Assembly (NCBI GenBank): GCA_026724425.1
Contig: JAIUCV010000009.1
Location: 22,731,323-22,795,322 of the forward strand
Length of the DNA stretch: 64,000 nucleotides
Direction: 5' to 3'
From: Erythrophleum ivorense
Lineage: Eukaryota; Streptophyta; Magnoliopsida; Fabales; Fabaceae
Shown here: piece by piece, positions 1 to 12,390 of the stretch
Layout of the letters: the number at the start of each line of letters is the position of its first letter
How positions within the stretch are numbered: the stretch's first letter is position 1
Made by a program: the position numbers and the translations under genes
Notes under the pieces: generated by a model
The model's input: only the letters and a program-made list of their open reading frames with translations
What the model was told of the DNA's origin: nothing
Database searches by the model: none

Positions 1-690
1 TAAAAACAAAGTGGGCTCCCAAGAGTATGGTTGAGTCCAAAGCTCTTAAAGAATGGGTGAGGCAAGTCCAAAATCCATGAGGAGAAGTGTAAGGCCAATC
101 CAAACACTTGGGGAACTCTTGAATGTCTTGTATGATTGATTCACATGCCAAGGTTGCTTTGAAAATGTCCATGACTTCCATTTTTCCATACATGCATTTG
201 AAAAGCTTGCTTTGTACATATTATGTGTGATTGAATGGGAGATGAGCTATTGGGATTCTTTGAATCTCATCCCCTCCTCCCCAATGATCTAACATGCTAG
301 GTGAACTAAGTGGATATGCTAATGGGAGCCAACAACATTGAAGAAGAGAGATTGACACTCATATGTCTAGCTTTTACCCTTTTTGAGCCATAATGATGTA
401 TATGATTATTGTAAATGGCACATGACCCTTGAGACACATGTAAATATGAGATTATGTGATGTATACATGTATGGATATGATGTATGAACTTTAGAAATGA
501 ATTTGGATATGTAATGCCAAGTTATGCAAATTGGAAGTTTGATGCAAATGTGTATAAATGTAGGTTGAATGGCCAAAATGAGATGCATGAGGTTTAGGAC
601 CATTTGGGCAGCTCACACAAGTCTAAAATATGCTTTTAAACTTGCCCAAAAGGTGCCAAGACCAAGGGGAATCCATTGGACGTAAATTAT
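1..690 (+). mobile_element. LTR-A, truncated 3' part of a plus-strand copy
   Basis: The window opens inside a plus-oriented LTR-A unit. It runs collinear with about 39,825-40,500 of the copy at 37,677-41,552, with near-identical wording (for example AAGTGGGCTCCCAAGAGTAT). It contains the end of the short tandem array (1-110) and the conserved inverted repeat GGGATTCTTTGAATCTC at 252-268. Similarity stops near 670-690, about 1 kb short of the usual LTR-A end, so the copy is truncated or interrupted. Its start lies outside the window. Confidence 0.8.
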
Positions 691-1100
691 TTGCTAATAA
701 CTTAAAGCTCCACTTGATTTAATTTTGACTTAAAGGAAAGAAAGCATGGAGCTGATCATTAATTTAGTGATTAAGAAATTACTAAAAAGAATTCATTATT
801 CATTAAAATAAAAAAAATCTAATTTAAAAATTGTAAATTCTTCTGAATTAGTGAATATGATCGCTAAGAATATAATAGTTAAGCTTAACAACGATGAAAA
901 ACAAAATAGTGATAATTGGGAAATCTAGCATCATAATGTTTCCTAAATCTTTTGTAATACCATGTCTATTTAGCATTTGATTTGTAGCATAACTAGCTAA
1001 AAGTATCCACTTTCACAACATAATTACCTTTAGTAATGGAAATTGCTGTTATTAAAAGCCCAAAAAAAATCATCTTTAGCTAAATGGATCATGTTGGTTT
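690..1100. other. AT-rich stretch without recognised content
   Basis: No ORF of note, no LTR-A wording and no terminal motif was recognised. It separates a truncated plus copy from an old minus copy and may be the ragged junction of the two. Confidence 0.4.
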
Positions 1101-4100
1101 ACCAAAGTCATCATCCATTTATAACACACTTATTTAACCAGAAGCATCATAATTTGAATCATAAATTTTAGGTTTAAGGCATACATCTCAAATTGAATGT
1201 CACACTTGCATTTTTCCACATGTTCAGTATTCTTATGTAAATTTTAGGAATTCATAACTAATTTTAAAAAATTTCAAATCATGCAAATTATAGCTTTGTA
1301 GAAAAATCATGTCATCATCTAACTATTGTAAAAATTTTAGATTTAAGCAATATTATTTGGCCCATAAAATGCTAATGGAATAGTAACTAAGTTTGATTCT
1401 CATCCTGCAGTAGACTTGGAACTTCAAAATCATATCTCCCTCTACACGGATCCAAATTGAGTGCTCTCAATGGCTATAGGAAGCTTATAATGCCAACTAT
1501 ATGTTTGTAAAATTTCATGAGCATTAGATTTCATTTGGCCTCTCAAAAACACTGAAAACTAGATTGACCAAATGAACAATACCATTGACAGTTTCTGTAT
1601 AATTTGGCCAACTTTAAAAAATCATAATAAATTCTCTAGAGCTCTAAAAATTATGTTCTTTAGCTTTGTGAATAGCTCCAGATGAGATTTATATATCAAC
1701 CAAATTTCATGCCAAGACTTGTCCATTTGTTCTAGTTTTGGTTTAGGGAAAAATTGTAGTCCAAAAAGGGGCACAATTGGTTCCAAATGAACCAAAATGG
1801 CTTCTTACATATAATGGGATCACTTGAGCATGTCTAAAAGCTTAAATTCAACATATAGAAGCATCATAATAGGCCCAAATAATCATGGAACTCAATACCA
1901 TCATTCCACTTATTCATATACTCAAGCATGTCAAAGCTGAAGGGTATCAAAAACTTGAATTCTCATACATTTGGCTCCATATCCTTTACGTGCAACATAT
2001 TCATATACTTTTACACATAATCAAAGGTGTACATCTCATAAATATCATATATATACATACTTCAACATTAAATTACATCAAAAACTATTCTATTGTCAAA
2101 GTTTCATCATTCATACTCCTTGGCTTCCATTCCTTGCTCCATGAGGCTCACCTAGACATGGTTAGACATGAAGTGAAGAAGAGTGAGATTCAAAGAATTC
2201 CAATAGCTTATTCACCCTTTCAAGCATACATATATGGCATATTTTCATGTCAAAAAATGCAATCATGCATTAAGGGCTTCTAGTAGATATACATAATCAC
2301 ATTTTCAAGTCACATGAAGTCATTCAAATCATACATAAGCTTTAGGGACTTTCGGTCTAGCTTCACCTACTTTTAGGGACTTTTGACTTAGCATAACTGA
2401 TTCTTGAGACTTTTTGGCTTTGTCTCACCCATTCTTAAGTACTTTTGACTTCTCCTCACCCACTCTAAGGGGCTTCTGGCATAACCTCACCCATTAAGAG
2501 CCATATACATTTAAATTGTCATTTAAAAAGCATAATGGTACTAAAGCATTAAACCAATAGCTATAAATATATGCTATGGTTCAAATATACATACAAGTAT
2601 TCAATGACAATTAAACAACCAAGAAATGCATACAAGAAAGCATGGAGAGCTACCTTGAGTCAAGAATCATAAACTTTCTCCCTTGAGCTTTCCTTTCCCT
2701 TCTCGGCCTCACACACACACACACTTAGGAGGAGCTTGATTTGCTTGGCCTAGATATATCAAATAGGATACAAACACATCATTGGAACCAATTGTAACAT
2801 CACATAAACTGTACACAAGCTTATTCTAGCTTATGGTATGTTTATGGTTCCATATAAGGGAACAATGAAGCAACCTATATAATTCATGATTTTGGCTCCA
2901 ATTTCTCATTCAATTTAAAGTCTCATGACTCCATTTAAACTTATTAGAGTCATCACCAACTCAGTTCAGAAGCCAAACACCAGTTGCTTCTTTATGCCTA
3001 AAAAGGAACATAAACTTTCATTTTTCAAAATATAATTTCTAAATTCAAACCAATGATTCCATTGGCATTTATTATTCATATCTAAACCGTTCTTATCCTT
3101 GGAATCAAAGAAAATTCTCATTAGGTACTTGTTCTTCCCTTTGGCCGAAACATACACATTCTTAAGGAGCCTATAGAGTTTTCTTCAATTTCTTAAGGAA
3201 TTTGCCACCCTTAAAGCTTCCTAGATGTCTTGAGAACTCAAACATGGTCTTAGATAGTATAAATTACCATTAGAAAGCTTCATAAATTCTTAGGTGCAAC
3301 TAAAACCCTAAATGCCATAACTTGTTATCTACCGATTCTTTTTGAATCCTAATTACTCCATATGATTCCTCAAAACCCCAATTTCTATTAAGTTTGGATC
3401 AATATAAAGTCTTTTATATATAACCCTTATGCTGGCTGAAAATATAGGGGAAAGGAGAGCCAAGAAGAACAACTTAAGCCATGGTTTTCTTACATTGTTT
3501 GCAAGCTTTTCAAAAGAACTTTTACAAGCTTCTAAGAGTTCTCCCAAATTCTCTCTTCCCTCTACTAAACCAACCACAAAATATGTCTAATTAAACCACT
3601 AAAATCGTGAGAAGAGAGAGGAGGAAGTGGAGAAGAAGTTTGGTGAAAGAGAAGGCATGAAAAAGTGTGAAATTCTTACACTTTCAAGGCTTTTTTCTCT
3701 TTCCTTTGCTCCCTCACTTGGTGAGTCTCTTAAAACTGCCCTTGAATCTATTTTGGACTAGAATGTCAATTAAGAGGTTAGGTAAAAGTGGGACGTGATA
3801 TTAAAGGGTGGAGGCTCATTTATAACATTTTCTAATATTCTAATTTAGTCCCTAAATTTAGTTCTTTCCATTTAGGCTCATTTCATCTCCTTTTTGAGAA
3901 CCATCTTTTCCATCATAAAATTTAGGTCCTCTAATTCATAAAGTGCCTTTGATTTCACCTAAATTGGATTTAAAACTTTACCAAACGGTTTGGCCAAAGT
4001 TTTGATCAATTGAAACTCTAAAATGTATATCGGAGGGGTTTTGGCCATTCTAGAGGTTCTTATAATTTTTACGGCCTCTGAAAATCCCAAGAAATTCAAT

Positions 4101-4274
4101 TTTCTAATTTCAACATCCCTCCTTTAAGTTTCAAAAAATTTACCCAAAATTACAAAAATGCCATTACATTTTTGGCTTCTTCGTTTAGCTACCTTTGCTC
4201 TGATTTCAGGCCATCATTAGCTTTGTATTCTCATTTCTAAATGCCTAGATTATAATTCTAATCTTGTTTAGCCT
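1100..4274 (-). mobile_element. Old LTR-A copy, minus strand, interrupted
   Basis: Reverse-oriented LTR-A, recognised by its landmarks in reverse order: the sensitivity-type phrases of the 3' third (about 1,240-1,800), the inverted repeat GAGATTCAAAGAATTCC at 2,185-2,201, the degenerate tandem array at about 2,345-2,500, a short (CA)n near 2,710, and the 5' third at 3,600-4,200. At 4,275 it is cut by a younger copy and appears to resume at 7,820, where CATTTTATCTTAGGGTCC resembles the equivalent place in the copy at 42,479-45,915. The left edge is approximate and no target duplication was found. Confidence 0.65.
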
Positions 4275-4279
4275 CTAAT

Positions 4280-7200
4280 TGTAACACCATTATTTCTATT
4301 TTACTTCCTATCATTTCTACGTCTCACATTACGAATTGCACAAAGGGAATGGAAAAAATGGCATTAAAATAACGTCGTATTTAGCGTTGCGTCGTGTATA
4401 AAAATTCTGTTCAGTGTCACGTGGACCATAGGAGCCCATACATCATATTATCATATTTAATTACATGAATAAAACTCATTTGCATCACCAAAATTGGCCT
4501 ACAACCCATGGAAATCAAAGGGGAGCATCAAACTCACACTTATATTTTCGGCCAGAATTTTGTCAATTCTGTCACCAAATTTAGAAATTTGTAATTAATT
4601 CTAAAAAAATTGAAATCAAGCATACTATGGCATTCTAGAAAGCTAAAGATGTCTAATTTATTTAAAAATATGTCCAGGCCATGACATATAACACAGAAGA
4701 TGTTTTACATGCAAAAAGGTGAAAAGGTTCGGACAGTTACTGGTATTGATGCAAGTGTCTGCTATAAACTTCAAAAATATCCAATTAATTCCAAAAAAAT
4801 CCAATATATGTAAATGATATTAATTTGAAAGATATGGATGTTATATTTATGGTAAAAATAGATTCAAATCAAAACAAACACGTTTAGCTACTAGAATGTA
4901 ATGGAATAGTGACTCAGGTCATGCTGCATTACTATTACTGTTCCAGAAATTCAAAAATTCATATATCTTAGCTCAGACCTTCAAATGGGTGTTTCTAGTT
5001 GCTACAAGTCACTGTGAATGTATAGTTTCTACCTAGAAAATTTGGTAGCCATTGGACCACGTTTGCCCCTCGGATGACACAATTACACAACTGACCAAAT
5101 GAACAATACTAGTGCAAATCCGAATTTCTGATACCAACTTTGAAAATTCATAGAAAATTCCATAGAATTCCAAATGACCTGGTCTTTAGCTTCCAAAAAT
5201 CTCTAGGCAAGATCTAATTTCATGCAAAATTTCAAGTTAAGAAGAGGTCATTTGGTCAGACTTTACTATAGCTCAAGATTATGGTACTTTTAGTTCCAAC
5301 AAGAGGGCAAATTTGGTCCAAATGAGCTCTATATTGCTCCACACACATTTGAGCAACTTAGAAAGCATAAATATAGCATAAATAAGTCTCTCATAAGGTC
5401 TGAACTATCATACAACTCAAATTCATCATGTGACTTCCATAAATATACATGCACAAGTGGGCTCCCAAGGGGTCAAATTACACATTTCCATTCATTTAGC
5501 TCTATTCTTGATACATATACTATCTTTACATAGTTTTATACTTATTCAAAGTGTCATGGCTCAAAAATAACATATATATATATATATACTTTGACATTCT
5601 AGTACATCAAAACTAGCAAAATTTGTCAAGAGATGGATATTTAAGCTCCTTTGGATCTTGAACTCCACCTAGATCATATAAGATGAGAGAAAGGAAGGGG
5701 TGAGATTCATTGAATCTCAATAGCTCATACACCTATTCAAGTACATTATTAAGGCATACAACATATCAAAGGTACAAGTATGCAACTACTTAATCAATGA
5801 AGCATTCAATTTCCACATTTTTATGTCACAAACACATGTCAAGCATAAGAATGAGCTCTAGGGACTTTTGGTTTGGCCTCACCCCATTTCTAGAACTTTT
5901 GGATTACCTCACTCTTGGTTTTAAGGACTTTTGACTTAGCCACACCCATCCAAGGGACTCTTGGCTTTGTCTCACCCATGCCATGAGACTTTTGGCATCT
6001 CTTCACCTACATTAAGGGACTTTTGGCACTACCTCACCCTTATGAGCCATTTCCATAATTCAAAGACATTCAAGAAAGCATATTGGTACCAAAATAGAAA
6101 CATAAAATCAAGTGGCATGTCTCAAACATATAAATATACACACAAGCACACAATGACACATATGCAACAAGAAAAGGTGGAAAGCTATCTTGGTGCAATT
6201 TCAAGCTTTACTTTGTTTGTTCTTTCTCCTTTTCAATTCCACAAATACAATGAGGTGAGGTTGGAGCAAGTTATGACATCCAACTCACTCTTAAGGACAC
6301 ACTTTGTTCTATATGGTTCCATTAATGGCCTAATAAAGCAACTATCATAATTAACATTCTTGGTTCCATTCTCTTACCATATTTAGGCCTCTTGACCTTA
6401 TTTAAGGTCCTTGAAGCCATCACATACTCACTTTCACAAACCTAGGCCCATGTTACTTCATAAGGTTACATTATGGAAGCCATTGCCTCATCTCCCATCC
6501 TAAGGCTTCTAAATTTTTTCCAAGGGTTTCTCCTATCTTCTTTTGTCATAAATCAAGCTTGGAACCATTTAAAACAGCCCCTGTCTATCTCTAAGGGTCT
6601 TGGCTGAAATATACTTCCATTAAGGACCCATGGAGTTTGGAATTTTTCCTTAATGGATGGGGCACTTGGGAGGCTCCCTAGGAGTCTTAGAAACTCAAAC
6701 AAACACTCACATATGATGGAGAATTCTTGAATCAACTCAAATTTTAGATTATGTTCAAGAATCCTATACTTTTTCAACTTGAATTTTACTAGCTTTACAT
6801 GCATTTCTTTGGTGTATTCCATCTTCCCATAGCCTAGTTTAATGAATTCTTTTGGATTATAAAATAGAAACTCTTCCCTCTTCATGGTTCTGTTTTAGGC
6901 ATCCCACCATGAAAGAGGAGAAGAAGAAAAGAAGCAACAAAGGAGGAGAAACTACCTTGCAATCAAGCTTCCTTCAAGAGTTCTTCCTCTTCTCTCTCCC
7001 TCCTTCTTGAATTTTTAATTTCTCTCCTCTGGTTTGACCCCAAACCAGCACTAAAATTTTCATTAAAACCATGGAAAGATAAAGCAAGAAGAAGAGGATG
7101 AAGTTTCAAGAGGAAGAAGTATCAAAATCCTACTCTTTCTCACCTTTTGCCTTGCTTTCTTCCTCAACATATCCCTCTCTTTTGTGCACCTAAGGAGCTG

Positions 7201-7814
7201 TGAGTTTTCTCTAAAATTGAGCAGAAGAAAGTCAATTTAGGGAGGGAGAGGATGAACATGGACTTTAAAGTGGAATTTAGGAGCTTCCTTTTAAAAATTA
7301 TTTCCATTTTTGCCCTTCCATAATGACATTTCCAGTTTGGCTTCATTTTAGCTCCTTTTTTAGAACTATCTTTTCCATCATAAAATTTAGGTTTCCAATT
7401 TAATAAAATGCCTTTGGAATCACTCAAATTGGAACTAAAACCTTCCCGAACAAACCGATCAAAGTTCGGGTCAATCGACGTCAAAAAGAGTACACTGGAA
7501 GGGCTTCACTGGTCCTGGGCTTCCCATGGTTTTTAGGACCTTGGAGAACCTTGGGTAACTCAAAATTTCCATTTAAAAAGCCCTCCTAGTTGTTTTTCCA
7601 AAATTACACTTATTTACGAAAATGCCACAGGCCTTTCGACAAATTTTTTGAATCATTTCGGCCTCAGTTTCTGGGCAACTCAATGCTCAAATCCTTATTT
7701 TTTTATTATTTAAAATTTTATAAAAATTTTATTTGGCCTTGAATAGCTCATTTCAGGGGACTTACTTTTCAAATTGGGCCATTTTGATGTTTTTACAATG
7801 TACCGGGTGTTACA
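4280..7814 (-). mobile_element. LTR-A solo LTR-like insertion, minus strand, TSD CTAAT
   Basis: A 3,535-bp unit starting TGTAACACCA and ending GGGTGTTACA on the plus strand, flanked by a perfect 5-bp duplication CTAAT (4,275-4,279 and 7,815-7,819). The TG...CA ends and 5-bp duplication are hallmarks of LTR integration. No gag-pol coding lies between the ends. The tandem array is at about 5,865-6,040 and the inverted repeat TGAGATTC/GAATCTCA, with a 3-nt loop, at 5,701-5,719. ORFs inside (for example 6,553-6,885 and 7,164-7,484) are antisense readings. Confidence 0.9.
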
Positions 7815-7819
7815 CTAAT

Positions 7820-8075
7820 CATTTTATCTTAGGGTCCTTGATGAATGCTAGTTTTATATACATGAATCTTCCTAATTTTGGCACTTTAATAATTAAATAT
7901 GGCTTAATGGATGTAATTGAATGGAACTTGATTTTAATTAGCCATTTTCTACATTTTAGGAATTAATTTACAAATGATTGGTTTTTAATGCTTAAATTTA
8001 TCTTAAATAATTTTTGTGAATATTCCTATCTGATTTTTGTCTATTATTCCTGCAGAATTCTTGATGGGCAATTAG
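7820..8075. other. AT-rich flank, possibly the end of the old LTR-A copy
   Basis: The first ~20 bases look like the continuation of the interrupted old LTR-A. The remainder is AT-rich with no recognised motif. Its last five bases, ATTAG, are one half of the target duplication of the next element. Confidence 0.4.
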
Positions 8076-9561
8076 TGTAACATCTCAAAATCAATTAAGG
8101 TGTTAACCATGGATTTAGGTTAATTAAGAATAATTAATATAGAATGATTCGGTAAGTTAAGTGAATGAAAATTTTAGAGAGATAAATTATTAATATGAGT
8201 TTGAGATTTAATAGAGTTAGAAACCCCATCTAGGCCTAAATTAAATTAAGTAGACCAAGGTTAGGAACTAATGGAGGGCCCAGTCTGATTTAATTAATTT
8301 AAGACCCAAGATCTAACTTCTTAAGCTCTTATAAATGGCCCAATAAACCTTATGCAGACCCAAAACAATGGAGTTCTTCAAACTTGGTCTGGCCTAATTA
8401 AATTCTGCAGCCCAACACATTAAAGCTGGCCTAATAAGGCTTAAATCAAAACCCACTTGCAATTGGACCATTGGGTCAGCCCAAATCCATCCAAAACCTT
8501 AAACATATTCAGCCTTTCACCTCCCTTATGCAAAAACACAAAACACACAACTCATTTTCGGAGGTTTGAAGGGAGGCTAGGGTTTGGGGCAAGAAATCCA
8601 CCATTTCCCACTTTTAGAGCAAGATTCAACCAAGGTAATAGTTGTATAACTTAATCTCCTTCTCTTTCTCTTCATTTTGGCTTGAATAGTTTTTCATTTG
8701 GAATATTTTCACTATACCTAAAATCTAAAATGTAGCTGTTTGGGATTTTTTTGGTGAAATTTCATAGGTTGGGGCTAAATGTGTTATTAGGTAAGTATAA
8801 ACTCTCCATTTTGATGCATTTCCTACTGGTTTAAGACCCCCATAGTAGACTTATAGTATGAGCCTTAATTTTGTACGAATTTCCCTATGATTTAGAGTGA
8901 TATATTGATGTTTCTGGTCTAGGGAAGGCAAAATTCGAAATTTGAGACTCTTGGTGATTAGGTAGATATCCCTTAGGTAACTATTAGTAACTTAATTCTT
9001 TGAGTGTTGGGTTATTACCACAAATGATGAATGAGATAGTAATGGACTAATAAAAATGATCATTTTTCTGATATTGTGATTTTATGAGGATTTTGGTATT
9101 GCTGTAGCTTCCCAACTTGTCTACAAGTGAGGTAACCGGGACTGTACTAATTCCATGCATATATCTGCTTTAATTTCATATTTGCTATACATGAATGATT
9201 TGAAATGCTAAATAAATTGGTTGGCTATCTATTGTATTGTGTTTGGACCTTGTGAGTCCATGATGGAGCTGTGGTGCGACTGCCACCTGTGCATGTGCTT
9301 CGATCGAGCACTGGGTTATAATCAAACCCCAAATGCACTGAGCCCTGGTTATGCTCATTGGGGAGTGGGTGCTGTGGATGGGCCTTTCCCGGTGTTATTG
9401 GCCTTTAACATGTGAAATTGTGATTACTAATATGAGATGGTAATCATAATAGCCTAATCATTTCCTTTGCTGATATGGCTGATATGATTCTGATGTAGAT
9501 TTTAATTCATGTATATATGTTAATTAAATTGGGTATTATGAATGAAAATTTCCTTGGTTAC

Positions 9562-9577
9562 TGAGATTCGCATCTCA
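9562..9577. promoter_or_regulatory. Conserved short inverted repeat in Gypsy-B LTR
   Basis: TGAGATTCGCATCTCA: arms TGAGAT and ATCTCA around TCGC, preceded by GGTTAC and followed by CCCC. The same arrangement, with different loops, occurs in the LTR-A copies and in the other Gypsy-B LTRs (near 36,510 and 56,330 on the opposite strand). It lies upstream of an AT-rich stretch that could hold a polyadenylation region. The function is inferred only from conservation. Confidence 0.6.
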
Positions 9578-10199
9578 CCCCGTTTCATGGGATTATACTT
9601 TCAGGTGAAGGCTCTTTGGGTAAGGATAAGGGGAAACAAGTGGATTAAAATCTATGAGTTCCAACCATATGGGGAGAAGGCCACACTTAGACTGGATTAT
9701 CTAGAATATATGCTAAATTTTGTATTCCCTTTTGCATAGTATCATCATGTAATCATGTTGCCAAGTGTAGGCTCTTATATTTTGATTGCTTAGGATGTAT
9801 TTATTGAGGAGTTAGGCCTTATCTTAGCTTAGTATTGGATGTATGACCCTATAACACCTGATGTATGAATTTTACTGAATTTATGGTATGGTATACTATT
9901 GGAAATATAATTATGAGATGCATTAGATGTTGATATGAACCATTGATGTATGAAATCTCTAACGGAATGTGCATTGAATGTTAATTGTTGATAGTGCATG
10001 AATTCTTGTTGTCATTAATCCATAAAATTGCTGATATATGGTAGTTGGAAAATAGGAATTAGTACTTAAGTTTTGAATTGGTAATGGTAGAATAGTTGGG
10101 TAAATAAGGTAGATAAATACCATTAGAGTCATATAAAATGAGGGGAAGTGGTCTTAGGGTGTTCCTAAGAAGAGAATTGGAGTGCATGGGACAAAATTT

Positions 10200-10670
10200 G
10201 GGAGATGTAGTTACAAGAGGGAGTCACGTCACAGCTAGGAAGGCCTTGCCATGGCCTGGAGAGTGACAATGGCGAGGAATGCCATGGCTTGAGAAATCTC
10301 GCCACAACTCAGTAGGAAAAAAGGTCCAGGAGGGTGGCAGAAAGAAACCTCGCCGCAGCGCAATAGGTCCAGCCACGGCGCTAAAGGAGGAAACTAGGTA
10401 AGGAGTGTTAAGTAGCGATCCTCGCCGCAGTGTAAGAGTTTTTCACCGAGGCGAGAATCGTGGGAATTTGAACAGTAGTCCCAAGAGGCATTTTTGCCGT
10501 AGTGCCACATAGGCTAGCCGCGGTGAAATTCGCATAAATTGCCCAATAATTCCTGAGAGTAACTTAGCCACAGCGCGGAAGGTCAGGGCCGCGACGCAAA
10601 GTGAAAAACATAGTTTTCAAGCTTCAGAACCTAACTTAGTTGCAACGGGAGGGTTTAAAATCGCGGCGCA
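10200..10670. repeat. Array of CpG-rich imperfect palindromes in Gypsy-B LTR
   Basis: Around ten variants of a short unit like TCGCCGCAGCGC, AGCCACGGCGC or TCGCGGCGCAGG, spaced 30-60 bp apart in otherwise AT-rich DNA. The counterpart regions in the full Gypsy-B LTRs (about 35,380-35,870 and 51,740-52,160) keep the layout but have TG/CA in place of many CGs, as expected after loss of methylated CpG. Confidence 0.65.
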
Positions 10671-10993
10671 GGTCCCTAAACTCCTACCTTTAACCTAGAA
10701 ATCCCAGTTTCTTCAATGGTAATGCTAGGAAATGATATAGGAATACTTGTAGGAGGTTTTTTATATATTGAAACTAATGGATGGATGAATTACAAATCCC
10801 TCATGATAGTATAATTTCTTTTATGCATTCTCACGTTTGTGGTTGTTTAGTGATGACTCTAACATCAAGGTTCAAATTTCCTCATATTTTCATAATGTAA
10901 TAAATTGTAATGACTCCAAACCTTAACCATTAATTATTAATTGTGTATTTAGCCATAATTACTATGTTTAGAAGATAGGGTTGCCACAATTAC

Positions 10994-12390
10994 CATTTGA
11001 ATAGGAGATTAGTTAAAATAAGAGGTGGAAGCTTTCCAAGTCTAAGGAAGCAACATTAAGAGAGCATGTGAGAGGGGAGCATTCATGGAAAGGAAGAAAT
11101 GTGAAGAAAAAGCTATAGAGCATGTGAAAGGGAAGCATTTATGGAAAGGAAGTGTGAAGAAAAAGTATGGTTGAGGGATTTTTGGATGGAAGAAGATGCA
11201 TAAACTCATGTTGAAGCAATACACTCCACACTCATACAATACTCCAGCTTACTCACACACCATAATAATGCACTCACTATATCCACGAGCTCACAACACT
11301 CATGAGCAGCCACTATATCCAAAGGAGAAAGAGGCTTGGGTTCTATATTGAAAGGAGAAGCTTAAGAGGAGAAATATGAGGAGAAACATGTGGGAAGTGA
11401 CATAGAACAGAGAAGCCACGGGCATGTGAAGAATATGTGGAAGACACAAGAGAGAAGTAGACACAGGTATAAAGCATGGGCAGAGAGAAGCACAAGGTTT
11501 TCTTCACATAAAAACGAGCTAAAACACATAAGGCAGCTAAGAAAAGAAAAGCTACAGGCTGAATGAAGAAGAAACTACAGTTTTGGCTAAGAGATGAAGC
11601 TAGGAAGGAGGTTGAAGAGTTACCACACTCAAGCAAATGGAGAAGAAGCACGTAGAATCATGTGAAGATAAGAAGAAGCACTATGTCATGCATGAGCAGC
11701 TCGCGCGTTGAGCATGTGGATCAAAACAGAGTGTTGAGGGGATGGAATGCAAGACTTTCAACATGAACTCATACACACACAACAGCTAACATGGAAACAC
11801 AAAGCATGCAACTCAAGTTTAGGGAGAAACACTAAAGAAGTAGATGGAGCAAGAAGCTACAGTTTTAAAGTGGAGAAAGGATGATGAAGCAACATCAGTG
11901 GAAGTAAGCACGTGACCATTAAAATAAAGGAAGGACCACACACTCGAGCAAAAAGTGAACATATGAGAGAAGAAGACGCTGAGCTAAATGAGAGAATAAG
12001 AAGAAAAGACACACTCGAATGTAGAACACATAGGGCAACAGCAAAAATAAAGGAAAGCTACGTGGGAAAGTTGTTGAAATAGAGAAGAAGCTTACATAGA
12101 CATAGCACAATAAAACAATGAGTTCTAGCACAGTAGCTACATAAAGGAACATATGATTCATTATCGGGTAAAAGAATAAAATGAGGAGCACATGATTAAA
12201 GAATGTGGAGCTAACATGGGATTTAGAAGAAGAATATGTGAATAGTAAAATAAAGGCCTGAGCACATGAAAAATAAAAGAAAACAAGTACTGGGAGGCAG
12301 AGACAATAAGAGGGGGATTGGACAAAGTAGCTCTGTGGTTTTGATGAACTCTAGAGATAGAAGAGAATTTTAATTCGATCATCCATTAAG
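10994..12390 (+). repeat. Strongly purine-rich stretch of unknown origin
   Basis: The plus strand is dominated by A and G for about 1.3 kb, with recurring words such as AGCATGTGA, GAAGAAGCAC and AAGGAAG. The minus-strand ORFs here (11,343-11,651, 11,919-12,191, 12,161-12,382) are rich in Leu, Phe, Ser and Cys because they read a pyrimidine-rich strand, and they show no recognised domain. It may be part of an unknown LTR or leader. Confidence 0.5.

Larger units (their letters stand above)
8076..10988 (+). mobile_element. Gypsy-B solo LTR, plus strand, TSD ATTAG/ATTAC
   Basis: A 2,913-bp unit starting TGTAACATCTCAAAAT and ending GGGTTGCCACA. The Gypsy-B LTRs of the full element begin TGTAACACCTCAAAAT and end GGGTTGTTACA in element orientation, with native lengths of 2.80-2.87 kb, so start, end and length agree. 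Flanks are ATTAG (8,071-8,075) and ATTAC (10,989-10,993), a 5-bp duplication with one change. A stretch at about 9,260-9,400 is the reverse complement of wording at 36,700-36,840 and 56,520-56,650 in the full element's LTRs. No internal coding follows, so it is a solo LTR from recombination between two LTRs. Confidence 0.88.

Noticed and set aside
1885..2283. 132-codon plus-strand ORF
   Set aside because: It reads through the inverted LTR-A 3' part; composition is low-complexity (Ile, His, Tyr) and equivalents elsewhere have stops.
11343..12382. Hydrophobic minus-strand ORFs resembling membrane proteins
   Set aside because: They arise from reading a pyrimidine-rich strand (Leu, Phe, Ser codons); no start context or domain.
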